Source: Ligula intestinalis
Lineage: Eukaryota > Platyhelminthes > Cestoda > Diphyllobothriidea > Diphyllobothriidae
Assembly (NCBI GenBank): GCA_036362985.1
Contig: JAYGXS010000004.1
Location: 62,929,888-62,993,887, forward strand
Direction: 5' to 3'
Length of the DNA: 64,000 bases
Shown piece after piece: positions 22,771 to 34,345 of the stretch. Made by a program: the position numbers and the translations under genes. Each line of letters begins with the position of its first letter. Positions within the stretch are counted from its first letter, which is position 1. Under the pieces are notes generated by a model. The model was given only the letters and a program-made list of their open reading frames with translations. It did not search any database and was not told the DNA's origin.

Positions 22771-23435
22771 AATGCCAGCCAGCCAGCAAAAACAACGCTC
22801 GCTTTCATCAGCCCTGCAACTAGACCACCTCTTAATGGCGTACCAACATTATTTATCACTAGCCTGGGAACTCCAGGCTAAGTTAAAAAGTCTCACTCGC
22901 ATTTTCTTTACATTCACGATCACTGTTTTGTTCTTTGTGATGCATGCGTTTTCTTTCTGGTCGCATTAATTTTGCCTGCAAGAACCGAAGTAACCAGAGG
23001 GAGCATGAATGAACTTTCCGTGCCTTTGCCAGTTTCCGTTCAGTCGACTTCACCATGTAATTAGTATCTGTAAACACTAAGACCATATGTAAGGGCTAAA
23101 GTTCACTTTGCATATATAAAAGCGACTTTAAGTGATCACACCGTGAGGTGGAAGCGTGAGAGACCTCCTGCAACGGTCAGTCCGTGATGGATTCATCTTA
23201 ATTCAAGGCTTCTTCCCACATCATGTTTAATCAACTATTCCAGACAAGGTTCGTTAAACTGGTCCAGAGGATGTACGCGTGTAACACAGGCTTTGTCCTT
23301 ACAGCCGAATTAACTACTGTGTTGATAAAGAGACTTACGCGACCTTTATTGGGTTTCCATCGCAAACAACCTCTCATTTGAGCGACCACCTTGCTATAGG
23401 TATGGTGGAAAACTTAAATACAGTTGTTTAGAGAA
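22771..23435. other. No gene recognised
   Basis: Short frames of 60-70 codons on both strands, with no motif. Confidence 0.45.
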
Positions 23436-23810
23436 AACACGACTCCATCGCTGGGACAATACTTTTATTAGCACCAGATCCTGTAGACGACTCGAGAGGT
23501 TTCTGGTCGTGCAATGGATCGTTGGATTTCATGATCTGACGGCAAGAAACACCTGGAGTTGTCTACGGGATCAGGTGCAGTAGGAAATTGACTGCCGTAC
23601 GACCGCACAACCGCAAGCCAGTGGACGGCGTCTGACGTGAGATCTCCTGGGCAGTCGTCAAATGAGTTCCTGTGTGAGTTGGTCTGTGATCGATGGTTAC
23701 AGAGATCAGAAACAGCGAGCACTTCCGAAAGTGCACTTCGACTTGAGCTAGTCACGACAGACGTTTGCAAGTGCACTTCGTATTGAGCTAGTCACCACAA
23801 GTGCTGCCCA
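23436..23810 (-). repeat. R2 copy 3 fused to PLE-A endonuclease start and pLTR end
   Basis: Read on the minus strand: R2 (with a duplicated GTGACTAGCTCAA word), then a short antisense EN start. A sense EN start follows (IARPETSRVVYRIWC near 23490), joined straight to the distal pLTR words AATAAAAGTATTGTCCCAGC at 23445-23464. Nearly the whole endonuclease has been deleted. The sense and antisense EN starts form a small palindrome. Confidence 0.65.
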
Positions 23811-23814
23811 CTAT

Positions 23815-24215
23815 TTTCACACATTTCCTTCAACTGCCATAAGCGTAAAAACCAAGAAATTTAGGGACGAATTGGCGAACATAGGTTTTTTTCGATAAAT
23901 TCTCGTCAGGCGTTTGCATTTATATAGTAATGAAGTAAATAAACTATGCACGTTGTTAGCAAAAATAATATGGTCGTCAGGGGAGGGGAAAGCAGGGGAT
24001 CGGGGTAAACATCCAATCAGCATTGGGGGGACTGGTAACTGGCCCAGGTGATAAGCTGCTAGCTGTTGGATTAGTGACTTTTGCCCATGGTAACTTCGGC
24101 GCCACGACAAATGTCTTTTGGGCGCACAGGACCGGTCGGCGTATCCTGATGGCAGCTGCTTCTGCCGTAGCCAAGAAACGCTGTCCAAGTTATTCCAAAT
24201 AAAATGAAGGTACAA
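23815..24215 (-). pseudogene. PLE-C/D endonuclease C-terminus and tail
   Basis: The minus strand encodes MATAEAAAIRIRRPVLCAQKT (24110-24174), matching LATAEAVSIRLANPVLCCQKT of the PLE-C copy at 53650, then a proline-rich end. The tail carries the candidate HHR-D at 23872-23945. RT and the EN core are missing. Confidence 0.65.
23872..23945 (-). ncRNA. Candidate hammerhead HHR-D (second copy)
   Basis: CUGACGA, GA-AUUUA-UC, GAA, a hairpin with AAC/GUU ends, C, GCCAAUU. It is the homologue of the block at 8270-8345 and aligns positionally with the HHR-C of other PLE-C tails. Helix I is not convincing. Confidence 0.4.
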
Positions 24216-26065
24216 CCTAAGGCCTTTTTGGCATCCATGCGATGGTCTGAGTTTACCAGATACGCTTAAATGGAACAGTTTACACCCTTAAGTGGGCCCT
24301 TTCCTAGTCATGTGTTCTCAAACTCTTTGGTATAAACGCCCTGTGGGGCAGGATATATTGATCGCACGAGCCGGAGCCTGTTTTCTTATTAACCCTGGTG
24401 ACCACTTCAGTCCAGTCCAATTAAAGCAGTGGTTAGTGGCGGGAGCAAACAAGAGAGACAATGGAGCAGAGCTTCGGATGATCAGCTTTTGTTCATTGAT
24501 GCGGGTCCTGCGTTTCCGACTGAAATGACCTAGGTAGACACTAGGGCACTCCGGGCAGGAATGCGGTAAATAATATTGAGTTGGTGCTCTGTCAGTATGT
24601 GATGTTATGCGCGAGATGGAGCTGTTCTCAGGGAGTGACCCTGATGCCGAGCCGATTTAATTGTCGGGCGATCACTTTAGAAACTCCTTGCATGTAGGGT
24701 AAGACATATAATAACTGTTCGTGTCTTAGGTAACATTTTCGACGCCAAGCTGGGTCGACTCTTTTTAAAAGACGAATGACTAGTTAGACCATTCCCTCGG
24801 TTCTTTGATGTTTACCAACAAATTATGCTGAAAAACCGATTTCAATCATATGCAAATTGCCTATGATGCGACGGATGGTCGTTTTTAGTACCTGACTGCA
24901 ACACCGAAACATGACCAGATTCATTCTGTATGCCAAATTTTGCAATCATAAATTCGTACCTTCTGATCAAGCCATCGTTTTCGAAATTTGCATTTTAAAA
25001 GATATTTCACAGGCAGTTAAGTGGACAGCCTTGCAAAGAAGACAACTGATTTTAGCTTCCTAAAAGATAGCATTTTTGTGTAGAAGCTGGTAATGTCTAT
25101 GAGATATAAAACACCGTTCTCTTTGTTGGAATAATTTTCCATAGTGGAGAAAAAAGTGTTAAATAACAAAGTTCATAAGCATTCAGCGTATAGGGTTCAA
25201 AAGAATTCACCATTTGATTCGTGAGCAATGTCTACGTTAAAAACAAACCCCTTATTTAGCGTGCTTATTGTTTGATGTTGGATCAAGTGATTCAATTAAA
25301 GCGCATTTATGTTAAAAAAGTTCTTTTGCGCGGTTATGGATGCGAATAATTACGGCGATAGGCATTGTTTGATTTTCTGATGAGGAAGTAACCGGACTAG
25401 AACATTCCCTCCGAACGAACCTTAAAGTGACTCATAGTCTTTAAAAGTGCGAACAAACCACAATGAATACTGCCGACAACATTATACGATATAATTGCCA
25501 TTTCCGTCTCTGTTTTATTTATCTGTCACGTCTTTCTGAGAGTCAGTGTGCGCCTGAACGCTACTTTCCAATTCAGAGAACTAACGTAACTGCCATTGCG
25601 ACATAGAATGATTAAGTTGTGCACTCCTTGTCTTAATAAATTGCCGGGTAGTAATGGATATATGTGTTGTAACAGTAGCCAAAGCCGCGATATCGCCGTC
25701 TTACTACGCTTTGTGTTGGACTCCAAGGCAGAAAACAACAAGGAAAGCGCAAACGTAGAAGCCTTATTCCTTACCTTATCCAGAATACTTATGGCAAGCA
25801 GAGCATGCAAGATTAAGCCAATCAAACTGTGTCCTTGAATGGTAACCTTCTGACGGACTGATGGGTTGGACAGATGGATAGCACAGAAAACTAATCGTGG
25901 ACGGCGGTTTGGTCGATCTTATCACTTCCATGGCTTGTACTGATCCATAGTGCACCGTTGGATGAGTAATCCTGACAGCGCAATAACTGGTCGCTAGGCC
26001 TGCCCCTAATTATATTTGCTTGACTAACATCCTCAGTCCATTACATGGTCAAACCAATTAATGGC
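24216..26065. other. No gene recognised
   Basis: Frames of 78-99 codons (24292-24528 plus; 25526-25825 minus; 25596-25838 plus) have no family motif. Confidence 0.45.
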
Positions 26066-26069
26066 TTAC

Positions 26070-26500
26070 CAAATATATCCTTTAATAATTACCCGACAAA
26101 TAAAAATAGCCTCTTTGTGTAGGCTGCGCTTACCACATGCCAAAATTTAAACAAAATTTTGTAACTCCTCATAAGAGGAATGATAAATAGAAAAAAATAG
26201 ATTACCCAAATTTGACAGGAATGTATTTTTTGGCAGGATAAAGAAAATGTTAATAAACAAATTTACTAATGATCCACGACGCTAAACAACCTAGCATAAT
26301 AGTCCAATGCCTAGAAAAGAGAAACAGTTGTTCGCATGCATTTTAAACCTTTTTTAGAACGTCACCGGTAAAATACCCGAGATCATTATTCAATGAAGTC
26401 AATTTTCTCTCATCATGAAGATCCGAGGGCAATTGGAACTGCGGAGCAGATAAAAAAGTTTTATTTGAGTTACAGTTGCATAATTGACATTGCAACTTAC
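26070..26500 (+). repeat. Outer direct repeat flanking the 27-kb PLE, left copy
   Basis: Diverged copy of 30125-30550 in the same orientation. Shared words in order include ACCCGACAAATAAAA/ACCTGACGAATAAAA, TTTGACA, TTTTTTGGCAGGATAAAG, CTAATGGCTAGGAA-type words, GCATTTTAAA, ATTATTCAATGAA and TCATGAAG. Confidence 0.65.
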
Positions 26501-26654
26501 CATACTATCAGCTTAGGCATTTGCTAAAAGGTCCAGACGCGTGTTTTGCTGGTATTCTGCCGCTGCTTGACACAGGTGTGAGGGCTCCGGCTCATCAGTG
26601 GGTCGCCCAGCTTTCCCTATCTGCTTTCTGGTTGACAAACCGGTTTTGAAAGTT

Positions 26655-26805
26655 CAGCTTTTTAATCTCAAGAGAAATTAATTACTGATCACGGTATATA
26701 GCAGTGTATTTGAGGTCTATAGACGTAGACTGAAATTGTAAGTGCATATTTGTGTTGAAACCCGTCAACCCCTGTGAAATATACTACACGATGATCGGGG
26801 TAATT
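26655..26805 (+). repeat. Inner inverted repeat flanking the 27-kb PLE, left arm
   Basis: Runs from GTTCAGCTTTTTAATCTC through GTGTATTTGAGGTCTATAG to TGTGAAATATAC. Its complement is at 29875-30018 and only scattered differences were seen. Confidence 0.85.
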
Positions 26806-26829
26806 TATCTGGACCTCGTATCTTCACCT

Positions 26830-29760
26830 ATGTTAATTCATACAATGGGCACACAGTCTTCCGATCAGCATGCAGATGGGAGACTTTTGCCAAACGATAG
26901 TCATCCACCTACGCCCAGCTGAAGTTCCTGCACCGTTGCCTTGATGAGGATGTCCTGCTGAAATGTCTATGCTACAGCCTGCCAGTCAAGACCGAACTCT
27001 GCCGACGGCCAATAGTAAAATTCAAAAAGACAACGATCAGGGTTTTGCTACAAGACTACTATTCTCAGATCCATAAATACGCCGGAGAAATACAACAGCT
27101 TTCCTCCACTTGCCAGTTGATGTTTAGTGCGCACGAGCTTAAAACTATAGAAGCTACAATACTCAATGCCACACAGAGTCACTGACGGCTACGCGACAGC
27201 CAACTGCTTCAGAAGTTCGCCAAAATAGGTCCAACAAATCAGTCCCCTGCTGATGGTGCCCTGGTCCATAACCTTTCATCACGTCCTCTCACTCAACAAC
27301 AGTTGGAAGTCTTATCCTACGACACTAAATTCTACATGAGAGGTGCTCGCACCGTATACTTTGTCGCATACTTCGAATCAGCGCTCCCGAAGTGTGAAGC
27401 AAACGAAGAGAGTAAGAACGCCATGCGACAGCAAGTGTACACTCCGCTCCTCCAGCATAAACTTTTGACGACGATCGCCGAGGCAGAAGTCTGAGAACTT
27501 TTGCGAATCCGAGAGATGAGGGATGTCATCACCTGGCCAGCTGACAAGAGACGCTTGACGGTTGTCGTGGATAAGACTGAGTACATGGCGAAGCTACAAG
27601 GTCTGCTGGAGGACGAAAACTCCTACCAGCTTTCGGGAGCGGAAAGTTCAAGAAACATGTGAGCAGCATTAACAGGGCGATTGAGAAGCTGAGGAATTCC
27701 AGGGCCCTCAAAAGAGGAGAAGCACTGACCGCAAAAGCCACAGACGCCGCGATGGCGCGTTTCTACGGTCTGCCAAGTGTGCATAAGCCTGGAGTGCACC
27801 CTCACCCCATCGTCTCCTTGCGTGGTACTCGGACGTTTGCACTATCGAAGTGGCTCTACAGGTAATTCCATTTCCTCACCGAGGATTCCAAATCTACATT
27901 AAATTCGGCTGAACAGTTACTGAGGAACATAAGGCACCTAGAAATAGATTCAGGTGAGATGATGGTATCATTTAACGTGGTGTCCCTATTCACCTCTATT
28001 CCAACTGGCCTCGCCGTAAGCACTATTGATGAACTGCTCGCCGAAAAGTATGAGGAGGAGGACCAGCAACTTAAACGACAACACGTCACTGAGCTGTTAG
28101 AATTGTGCCTCAGAACTTTCTTCAGCTTCAATAACCAGTTTTATGAACAGACGAAGGGAACACCGATGGGCTCCCCCCTGTCAAGACTTATTGCCGAGGC
28201 GGTTCTGCAGAGGCTAGAACGACTAGTCTTCTGGGCTTACTATCCAAAATTCTGGACCAGATACTTCTACGACACCTTTGTCGTAATCATAAGGAACGAC
28301 GTTCAGAGCTTTGAGACCTTACTGAATTCTATATTCCCTGACATCCAATTTACTATTGAAGAGGAGGATAACGACCAGTTGCCTTTCCTAAATGTGCATG
28401 TCAAGATGACTTCCGAAGGGAGGATAAAAACTACGGTTTATTGGAAGGCAACGAACACCAAACGCATCCTGCAATTCCAAAGAAACCACCCAATTGGTCA
28501 CAAACACAGTTGCGTTAGATCTCTATTCCAACGCGTTCAAATGCACTGCAGCGATGAGGACGAGAAAAAGGCGTAGGCAAAATACCTCAATTCCCTGTCC
28601 ATATCTAACATTTATCCGCGATACTTCATACGTGAGTACCGACAACGGCCCATCCAAAGTCAACTAGATGACGAAAAACCAAAGTTCTGGCTAGCGATCC
28701 TCTACGTGAAAAATGTTTCGGAGGCCACAGCTCGACAGCTGAACCCTTTCGGAATTGGGGTGGCCTGCAAACCCGATTGAACCATCCGGCAGCAGATAAT
28801 GAGACCTAAGGACCCGCTTTCGACAACGTAACAATCAGCATTGGTCTACAGCGTACCATGCCAAAATTGCAGTGCAAGGTATGCTTGTGAAACGGGTAAA
28901 CACCTCTGCACAAGAATGCATGAACACCAACTTGCAGTCGATCGCGAGGATAAATTGTCCCTGGTATACGGCCACATGGACCGGGAGAAGCATAAGTTCG
29001 CTTTCGAAAACGCTAAAGTCATCGGCCAATCCAACGACACGGTGAACAGATTGGTGCTTAAAAGTTTGGCATCCGTGGGCACAATCAACAGAAATATTGA
29101 TTAAAATCCAGCCTATCAGGCCCTCCGGACAAGACTCCAAGCAGCCCCGACGAAGCCGCCGGCGCTAACTAGCGACTTGCAACTTCGTCAACAGTGGTCA
29201 CAGCTGCGGCAGGGGAGGAGAACTAATCGCGACTCAACTAGTCGGCATGAGTCATCAATCCACCAACGAGCCCAAACATGTGAGCCGGGTCCGCACTTTG
29301 AATCCCAACCGGTTTAGCCACCCGAGTATGGAAGGAGAGCCGATAGTAGCCGGCTAAGTGCACACGATACGCACACAGACCTGATGGCGACAACAAAAGA
29401 CGGAAAGGCGACGGGGGATGTACGTGGACAGGCAGAGAGGGCCCTTTGCCGCGCACACGACCGGAATGACTCACCTACCCACCGATGGACACCGGACACG
29501 GAACGAGAGATGATCCACGCATCCGGCTCAGAGGGGAGGTCTGGCAGTGGTCATACTGCCGGACCCGCTATCTTAGACCTGTTAACGACACACGAACAGG
29601 CAACGGATGACAAACACGGGCGCCAGCCACCCACAATGGAGGCGCCGCAGCCAATCCACGGACAGCACGAAGTTCAGCGCCTGTGCGTCAGCCATCGCTA
29701 CAACACCAGATGGGCTGCGCGGCATTCCAACTCTCGGCAAGCAGGAACATACAACCCACC
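26830..29760 (+). pseudogene. PLE lineage A, near full length
   Basis: The most complete PLE-A here. The N-terminal domain holds QLKFLHRCLDEDVL near 26920. RT fingers contain RFYGLPSVHKPGVHPHP near 27760. Motif A reads VSFNVVSLFTSIP near 27965, with Asn where the catalytic Asp is expected. Motif B is QTKGTPMGSPLS near 28150. Motif C reads RYFYDTFVVI near 28260, with Tyr replacing the first Asp of DD. Thumb NDQLPFLNVHVK near 28370 and linker KNVSEATARQLNPFGIGVA near 28710 follow. The endonuclease start is LVYSVPC with YACETGKHLCTRMHEH near 28850-28930, so the GIY and YVG motifs are altered. A GC-rich tail holds a 127-codon frame (29384-29767), then a hammerhead. Stops at about 27180, 27494 and 28576 confirm a pseudogene. 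Confidence 0.9.
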
Positions 29761-29815
29761 ACTCTGATGATGGAAAATAGTGTAGTTCCGAAACGTCAGC
29801 ACAATTACAGTGTGG
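29756..29815 (+). ncRNA. Hammerhead-type ribozyme, family A
   Basis: CUGAUGA at 29764-29770, extra U, stem II GGAA/UUCC around a ten-base loop, GAA at 29790, ACGU, cleavage C at 29797. Helix I pairs CU with AG, then after an internal loop CCAC (29756) with GUGG (29812). It lies at the 3' end of the near full-length PLE-A. Confidence 0.8.
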
Positions 29816-29874
29816 TCCACGACAGCGCCTTGTTTTCTTCTTCGTTTCTTTGGGAGATGATGATCGAGATCCAT

Positions 29875-30018
29875 ATATAATACTATATTTCACAAGGATT
29901 GACTGGTTTCAACACAAATATACACTTAAAATTTCGGTCTACGCCTATAGACCTCAAATACACTGATATATACCGCGATCAGAAATTAATTTCTTTGGAG
30001 ATTAAAAAGCTGAAGTGA
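29875..30018 (-). repeat. Inner inverted repeat flanking the 27-kb PLE, right arm
   Basis: Complement of 26655-26805, from AATACTATATTTCACAAGG to GGAGATTAAAAAGCTGAA. Similarity ends sharply at GCTGAA on the outer side in both arms, suggesting an element terminus. Confidence 0.85.
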
Positions 30019-30124
30019 TAAAATTTTTTTAAATATTTAATCTTCAAATGACAGTTATAAGAAAGCCTCATCTAGGTATATATTTACTCGCGTAACACCC
30101 TCTTTAATTGCTTGATTAAAGCAA

Positions 30125-30550
30125 CTAATTATTTTGCCAAATGATTTTTTGAATACTTACCTGACGAATAAAAGTTGAATCTTTGAGTACGATTTACTAA
30201 GTACATCGGACAATAACATCGAAGTGTTGTTACCCATAGTATGAAAAATATTAAGCACAAAACTAAGGTCCTCCAATTTTGACATTGTTTGGCAGGATAA
30301 AGTAAATGCAAAAAAATGAAATGTGCGTATGACTTTAAAGGTTAAAAAACTGGCATCATTGTCTAATGGCTAGGAATAGGAAACAGTGGTGTGCGTGCAT
30401 TTAAATCAATTTTAAAATAACACGCTTAAGACATCCAATATTATTATTCAATAAAATAATTTTGCCTCTTCATGAAGTACTGAGACCACTCCGAAATGCA
30501 GAATGAAGAAAATTGTTTTCACTTTAGTAAGAGTTACACATTAAATCTTT
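30125..30550 (+). repeat. Outer direct repeat flanking the 27-kb PLE, right copy
   Basis: Diverged copy of 26070-26500 with the same word order (see that entry). The pair brackets the inverted repeats and the PLE. Confidence 0.65.
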
Positions 30551-31690
30551 TAATGACAGGCAAAAGAGAGCTTGATGTATTTTATAGAAAACATATAAAG
30601 GGAAATAAGCTGCATTCAGTCAAACATATAAAGAATTGATATATGCTAAGCGATACCGTTGGTAATCTGGGATGCCCAAGGTTACGCTTATGTTTAACAA
30701 GCGTACATTAAAGGCGTCTAACATTTGTAGCACCGGTCCATCCAATGACAGAACCGGTACTTTAAAAAAACAAAACAGAAAGCGTCATTCAATGCATGTG
30801 TCCCTGTAGTGGAACATGATAATCACCGCTTAAAGTGAAAACAAACTAATGATTTTTCTAACGGTCAAGCAAATGGCTGTGTTTGACTAGGAAAAAGAAT
30901 ATATTCCGTTCCATTGCTTGATCAGTTGTCTTCTTTACCAAAAGAATATGTCTCTCAATCGCAATCAAAATTACGTCAGCCCACACTACAGCCACATATT
31001 GGTAAGAAGACGCACATTAAAAGTAATATGCATAGGTTTAAGTAATTTTAAAAACCCACAGACCATGGCATTTCAGTATATTGTTTTTGTTTAAAGAGTG
31101 GATGCGTAGTGTTTTTGTGCAAATTTTGATGCTAAGGCGCACCACATTCAGCTTAGAGAACAAGAACAGAATGGCTTCGCATTAAATGCTTAATTTTTTT
31201 TATATTACAGCATGTAGCTTTTATTGGGAAGCTTTAAGATAATGGTGGGATAGAGAAAAACTTAAGGGTTCTTTCCAAATCATAAAATTGCTGCCTTAAA
31301 CAGTTAGCATACGCCCATACCGGACTAGCATCACACTCGGTACTCGGTAGAACTGCATCTTTTATTCCTACGCTTTGAACACCCCGACGTTTGCGGTAGC
31401 CGGCATACCGGTCTAACGTATATTTCAGCAGAAGTTTATGTTGATGGTAGAGAGATAACCAGACTTTACTAATTACCGCAACGAAAGGATGCATATTTAA
31501 TGCAGCCCAACTGACAGTCGGTCAAGCAGGCATTAAACTAATAGGGCAGAAAATCGACGAGAAATCAATGAAAAAAAAACAGTAAGATGAGAAGAGTTGA
31601 AGATTTTTACATCTATTGGGCTGCAGTTTATGTCCTAGATATCAATTAACAAAGGTCAGCCTGTATTTAACTATTTCCTTGAAGCTTGAA
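30551..31690. other. No gene recognised
   Basis: An 86-codon minus frame (31234-31494) has no recognised motif. No repeat was identified. Confidence 0.45.
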
Positions 31691-31693
31691 AAA

Positions 31694-32425
31694 ACAGCAA
31701 GATTTATTGGATAAACTTAAATTCGGGAAAGCTCACTTGTTGCGTTTATTCCATTTCATGCTGAGAGTAACGAATGAGAAAAATACAAAATTGAGTCGGT
31801 AAAGAAAGCTAAAAAATGTCATAGGGCAGGTAACGAAAGCTAGTTAATGGTTAGCGAGTTAAAACGAGGTGGTAAGAAAACAAAAAGAAAAGGAACATGG
31901 GCAAAAAGGTGGTGAGGGGATTGTGTAAATCTGGGAACCAATTTTTTACATGGCAAAGTAAGGTTTATCACATGCTCCCGCTGTTTACATAGGTCAAGTT
32001 TTGACCACCGTATAAAAGCTGCGTCCGGATAGAGCAAGGTACGAGTTGGTCACTGAAAATTTAGGATTTTTATTCTTAGATAGAATAATATTTATCTTCC
32101 TTCGCTTCTTCTACTCGAACATAAGTTTTAGGGTTCGCAGAGTGACCCGTGCCTTGCAAATTTTCTGGAATGGAGGAACGAGGCATTCTATGTTACTGTT
32201 TGAAAAGCCAACTAGGCAAGTGCTCCTCGGCTCTGGCCGCCAACTGTCTTGGAGTTCGTCCTACGTACTGGCGTCCGCATATGCATGTAAATTCATAAAC
32301 ACAGTTGGAAGTGACATGCAATGGCAAGGCATCCTTCGCACCAAAGGCAATGGACGCTACTAATGAGCTTTCCCAAAATTTAATGGATCCAATAAATCTT
32401 TCTGTTTTTGCAATCTACTCATTTG
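31694..32425 (-). pseudogene. PLE lineage B, endonuclease scrap between inverted pLTRs
   Basis: The minus strand near 32205-32320 reads CVYEFTCICG-QYVGRT-RQLAAR, then a Glu-His pair and LPSWL. This matches the GIY-YIG start of the PLE-B copies at 54400 and 39890. The 3' pLTR (31694-32000) shares ACATAGGTCAAGTTT and CCGTATAAAAGCTGC with the 39.6-kb copy. Hammerhead-B remnants occur at both ends: antisense near 32350-32410 (CUAAUGAG, AAAA) and sense near 31694-31745 (GAGCUUUCCCGAAUUUAA). RT is missing. Confidence 0.75.
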
Positions 32426-32599
32426 CACGTGGGAAAGTTTGCTTCAAATCACTTTCATAGTATTGCCATCCTAGAATTTTACTCAGAGACCCTAAATTTT
32501 TATTTCAGCATTACCCTGATGTGGCATTCCTTTTACGTTAAAACATCATCTGCAGGAGTGCTTTAATACTCAGCAACACAGCCGATACGGAAGTGTGGA

Positions 32600-33050
32600 T
32601 AAGTATGTTTGCTTGTTAAGATTACTAAGATTAGAGCAAGAAGAAGTACATTCTTATCGGGGGCGAGTCACGGCGCGGGACAATCGGGGCTGTGTACCCA
32701 TGAGACAGGCCACGGTGCGAGACGCGGGAAGACGAAACCGGGGGAGGGGGGGATGGGGCCGGGGCGACGCAAATGAAGAGACCAACTGAACACTGCTACC
32801 CCAGTTGCAGACAGTGCCAAGGCGGAGCAGGCTGTGAGTGACGGTTACCAGTCGGTTGGGTCGGTCTGCGGTTCCAACCTACAGGCGCGAGCCATTGAGA
32901 GCGGCTCTAATTGGATTCGTAGAATACGCACGTGGAAGAAGACAGTGGCATATGGCGAGAGCTAGGCGTCATAGTATTCACTCTCTGAAGATGGATAGAC
33001 GAGACAACTATCCAAAAGGTCAAATAAAAATAAACCTTTCCCGGTGAACG
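32600..33050 (+). pseudogene. PLE-A-type GC-rich tail with ribozyme
   Basis: A GC-rich block (Gly- and Arg-rich short frames at 32595-32789 and 32838-33047) resembling in composition the tail of the PLE at 29110-29760 and ending in a hammerhead core at 32985. No RT or EN segment remains. The frames are unlikely to be genes. Confidence 0.5.
32975..33030 (+). ncRNA. Hammerhead-type ribozyme, family A (diverged)
   Basis: CUGAAGA at 32985-32991, extra U, a perfect six-base stem II GGAUAG/CUAUCC, AAA in place of GAA, then AGGU and C. A distal UAUU/AAUA pairing supports helix I. The G-to-A change at the first GAA position would be expected to impair activity. Confidence 0.6.
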
Positions 33051-33096
33051 CCCTTTCTCTTTCCGACTTACTACCTGAGAATTGAATTTCGTTTAC

Positions 33097-33118
33097 TAGA
33101 TAGATAGATAGATAGAGA
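33097..33118 (+). repeat. GATA microsatellite (LINE 3' terminus)
   Basis: About five TAGA units. On the minus strand it is a TATC run directly after the 3' untranslated region of the LINE, as expected for CR1/L2-type elements that end in short tandem repeats. Confidence 0.8.
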
Positions 33119-34345
33119 ACTATATTTTGATGATAATATCAAAATTTTCAGCAAAAAAGTGGCTTTATTCACGGAGAGTAAAAATAAGATCAATTATGGG
33201 GTTCAAAAAGCTCAAGAGTAAGCGGTCAAAGATAACAAAATGCTCAAAGTAAGAAGTCGACACGGTTACCACATCTGTTATGGAGACAGGTCTGCCTTCA
33301 GCTTTTCAATTTCCATTTCTTCACACGTGAGGAATCGTGCTAAGAATGGGAGTACCGAGTACTGGTAGGCCGATGTACGGCAGGTCATATGACGGAAGCT
33401 TCGGCGCATGGCACGAGAAGATTTCGCAGCCATTAATTCAGAGTGGAGAGGGTGAGCGACCTCACTTAGAATACGGTCCACGAAATTCTTGACCGATTTA
33501 AAATGTCGCTGTATGATGAGGTCAGCTAAAAAAACATAGGAATAACCGGCAGCTGAAGAGAGCATGCGGAGAATACGTTTAATAATAAGCAAGTCTTTCT
33601 TGAGTAGTGCTGGAAAAGTAACTGGAGAGCAATAAAGAATAAGAGGGAGGATACAGGCATCTATAAAACGCCAGATGAGAGCTTGTGGGGTGCGATATGA
33701 ACGCAAGCGGTGGACATAATACAAAAGTTTGCGGATTTTTATAAAAAGGTCTTCAATATGAAGAGTAAATGAGAGGTTGGAAGCAAGTGTTACACCAAGG
33801 TATCGGAAGGAGGATACATTTTTAGGCAGAAAGTCAATGGTTTCAGGGCTGGTAGGGGGTCGCAGCCGAAAAATGCACTGGAATGACTTCCGCTCATTAA
33901 GTAAAAGGCCATTTTCTGACGACCGTGCTGTGACATGGTCCAGTCCATCCTTCAGTGTTTGGAGATGGGTCTGGCTTTTGAGAGCATGGCCGACAACCAT
34001 ATCGTCAGCGTATTTGGCAAACAAACATGCGTTTGGAGATCGTAGGTCATCAGTATGGAGGGAAAAAAGATGAGGGGATAATATAGACCCCTGCATAACT
34101 CCACAATTGTTGGGAAGGACCGTCGATTTTCACTTCCCGGTCTGAACGAATTGGGTGCGGGAAGAAAAATAGTCCCTTAGCCATGAGACAACCCAGCCAG
34201 GAGAGCCACATGCAGAGGTTTTACTAAGAAGAAGATTGCGCGGGATCGTGTTGAAGGCTGAGGAATAAGCAAGAAAAGCACACGCGTAAGCACGGCATCC
34301 CTTATCCAAGTCCCTAAGAGCAGAGTGGACTACTAAAGCAACTGC
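33118..34345 (-). pseudogene. CR1/Jockey-type LINE, copy 2 (RT C-terminal half)
   Basis: The 272-codon frame at 33278-34096 starts at MQGSILSPHLFSLHTDDL and contains the RT catalytic FAKYADDMVVGHA, NGLLLNERKSF and FRYLGVTL. A thumb and C-terminal domain follow, ending in KADLSP and stop. In the same frame but beyond one stop, the coding extends upstream to STLDAVALVVH and SSAFNTIPRNLL (34345). A short 3' untranslated region ends in the GATA tract. It shares GV-QGSIL and FSLHTDDLRS with the plus-strand copy at 9470-9570. The element is 5'-truncated, and its body is the least decayed long frame in the window. Confidence 0.9.

Noticed and set aside
29384..29767. 127-codon frame downstream of the PLE-A endonuclease
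   Set aside because: Lies in the GC-rich PLE tail with an antisense 103-codon frame; composition rather than coding explains it, and no motif is present.
32595..33047. Gly/Arg-rich frames suggesting an RNA-binding protein
   Set aside because: The stretch ends in a family A hammerhead and resembles the other PLE-A tail in composition; low-complexity translation of GC-rich DNA.
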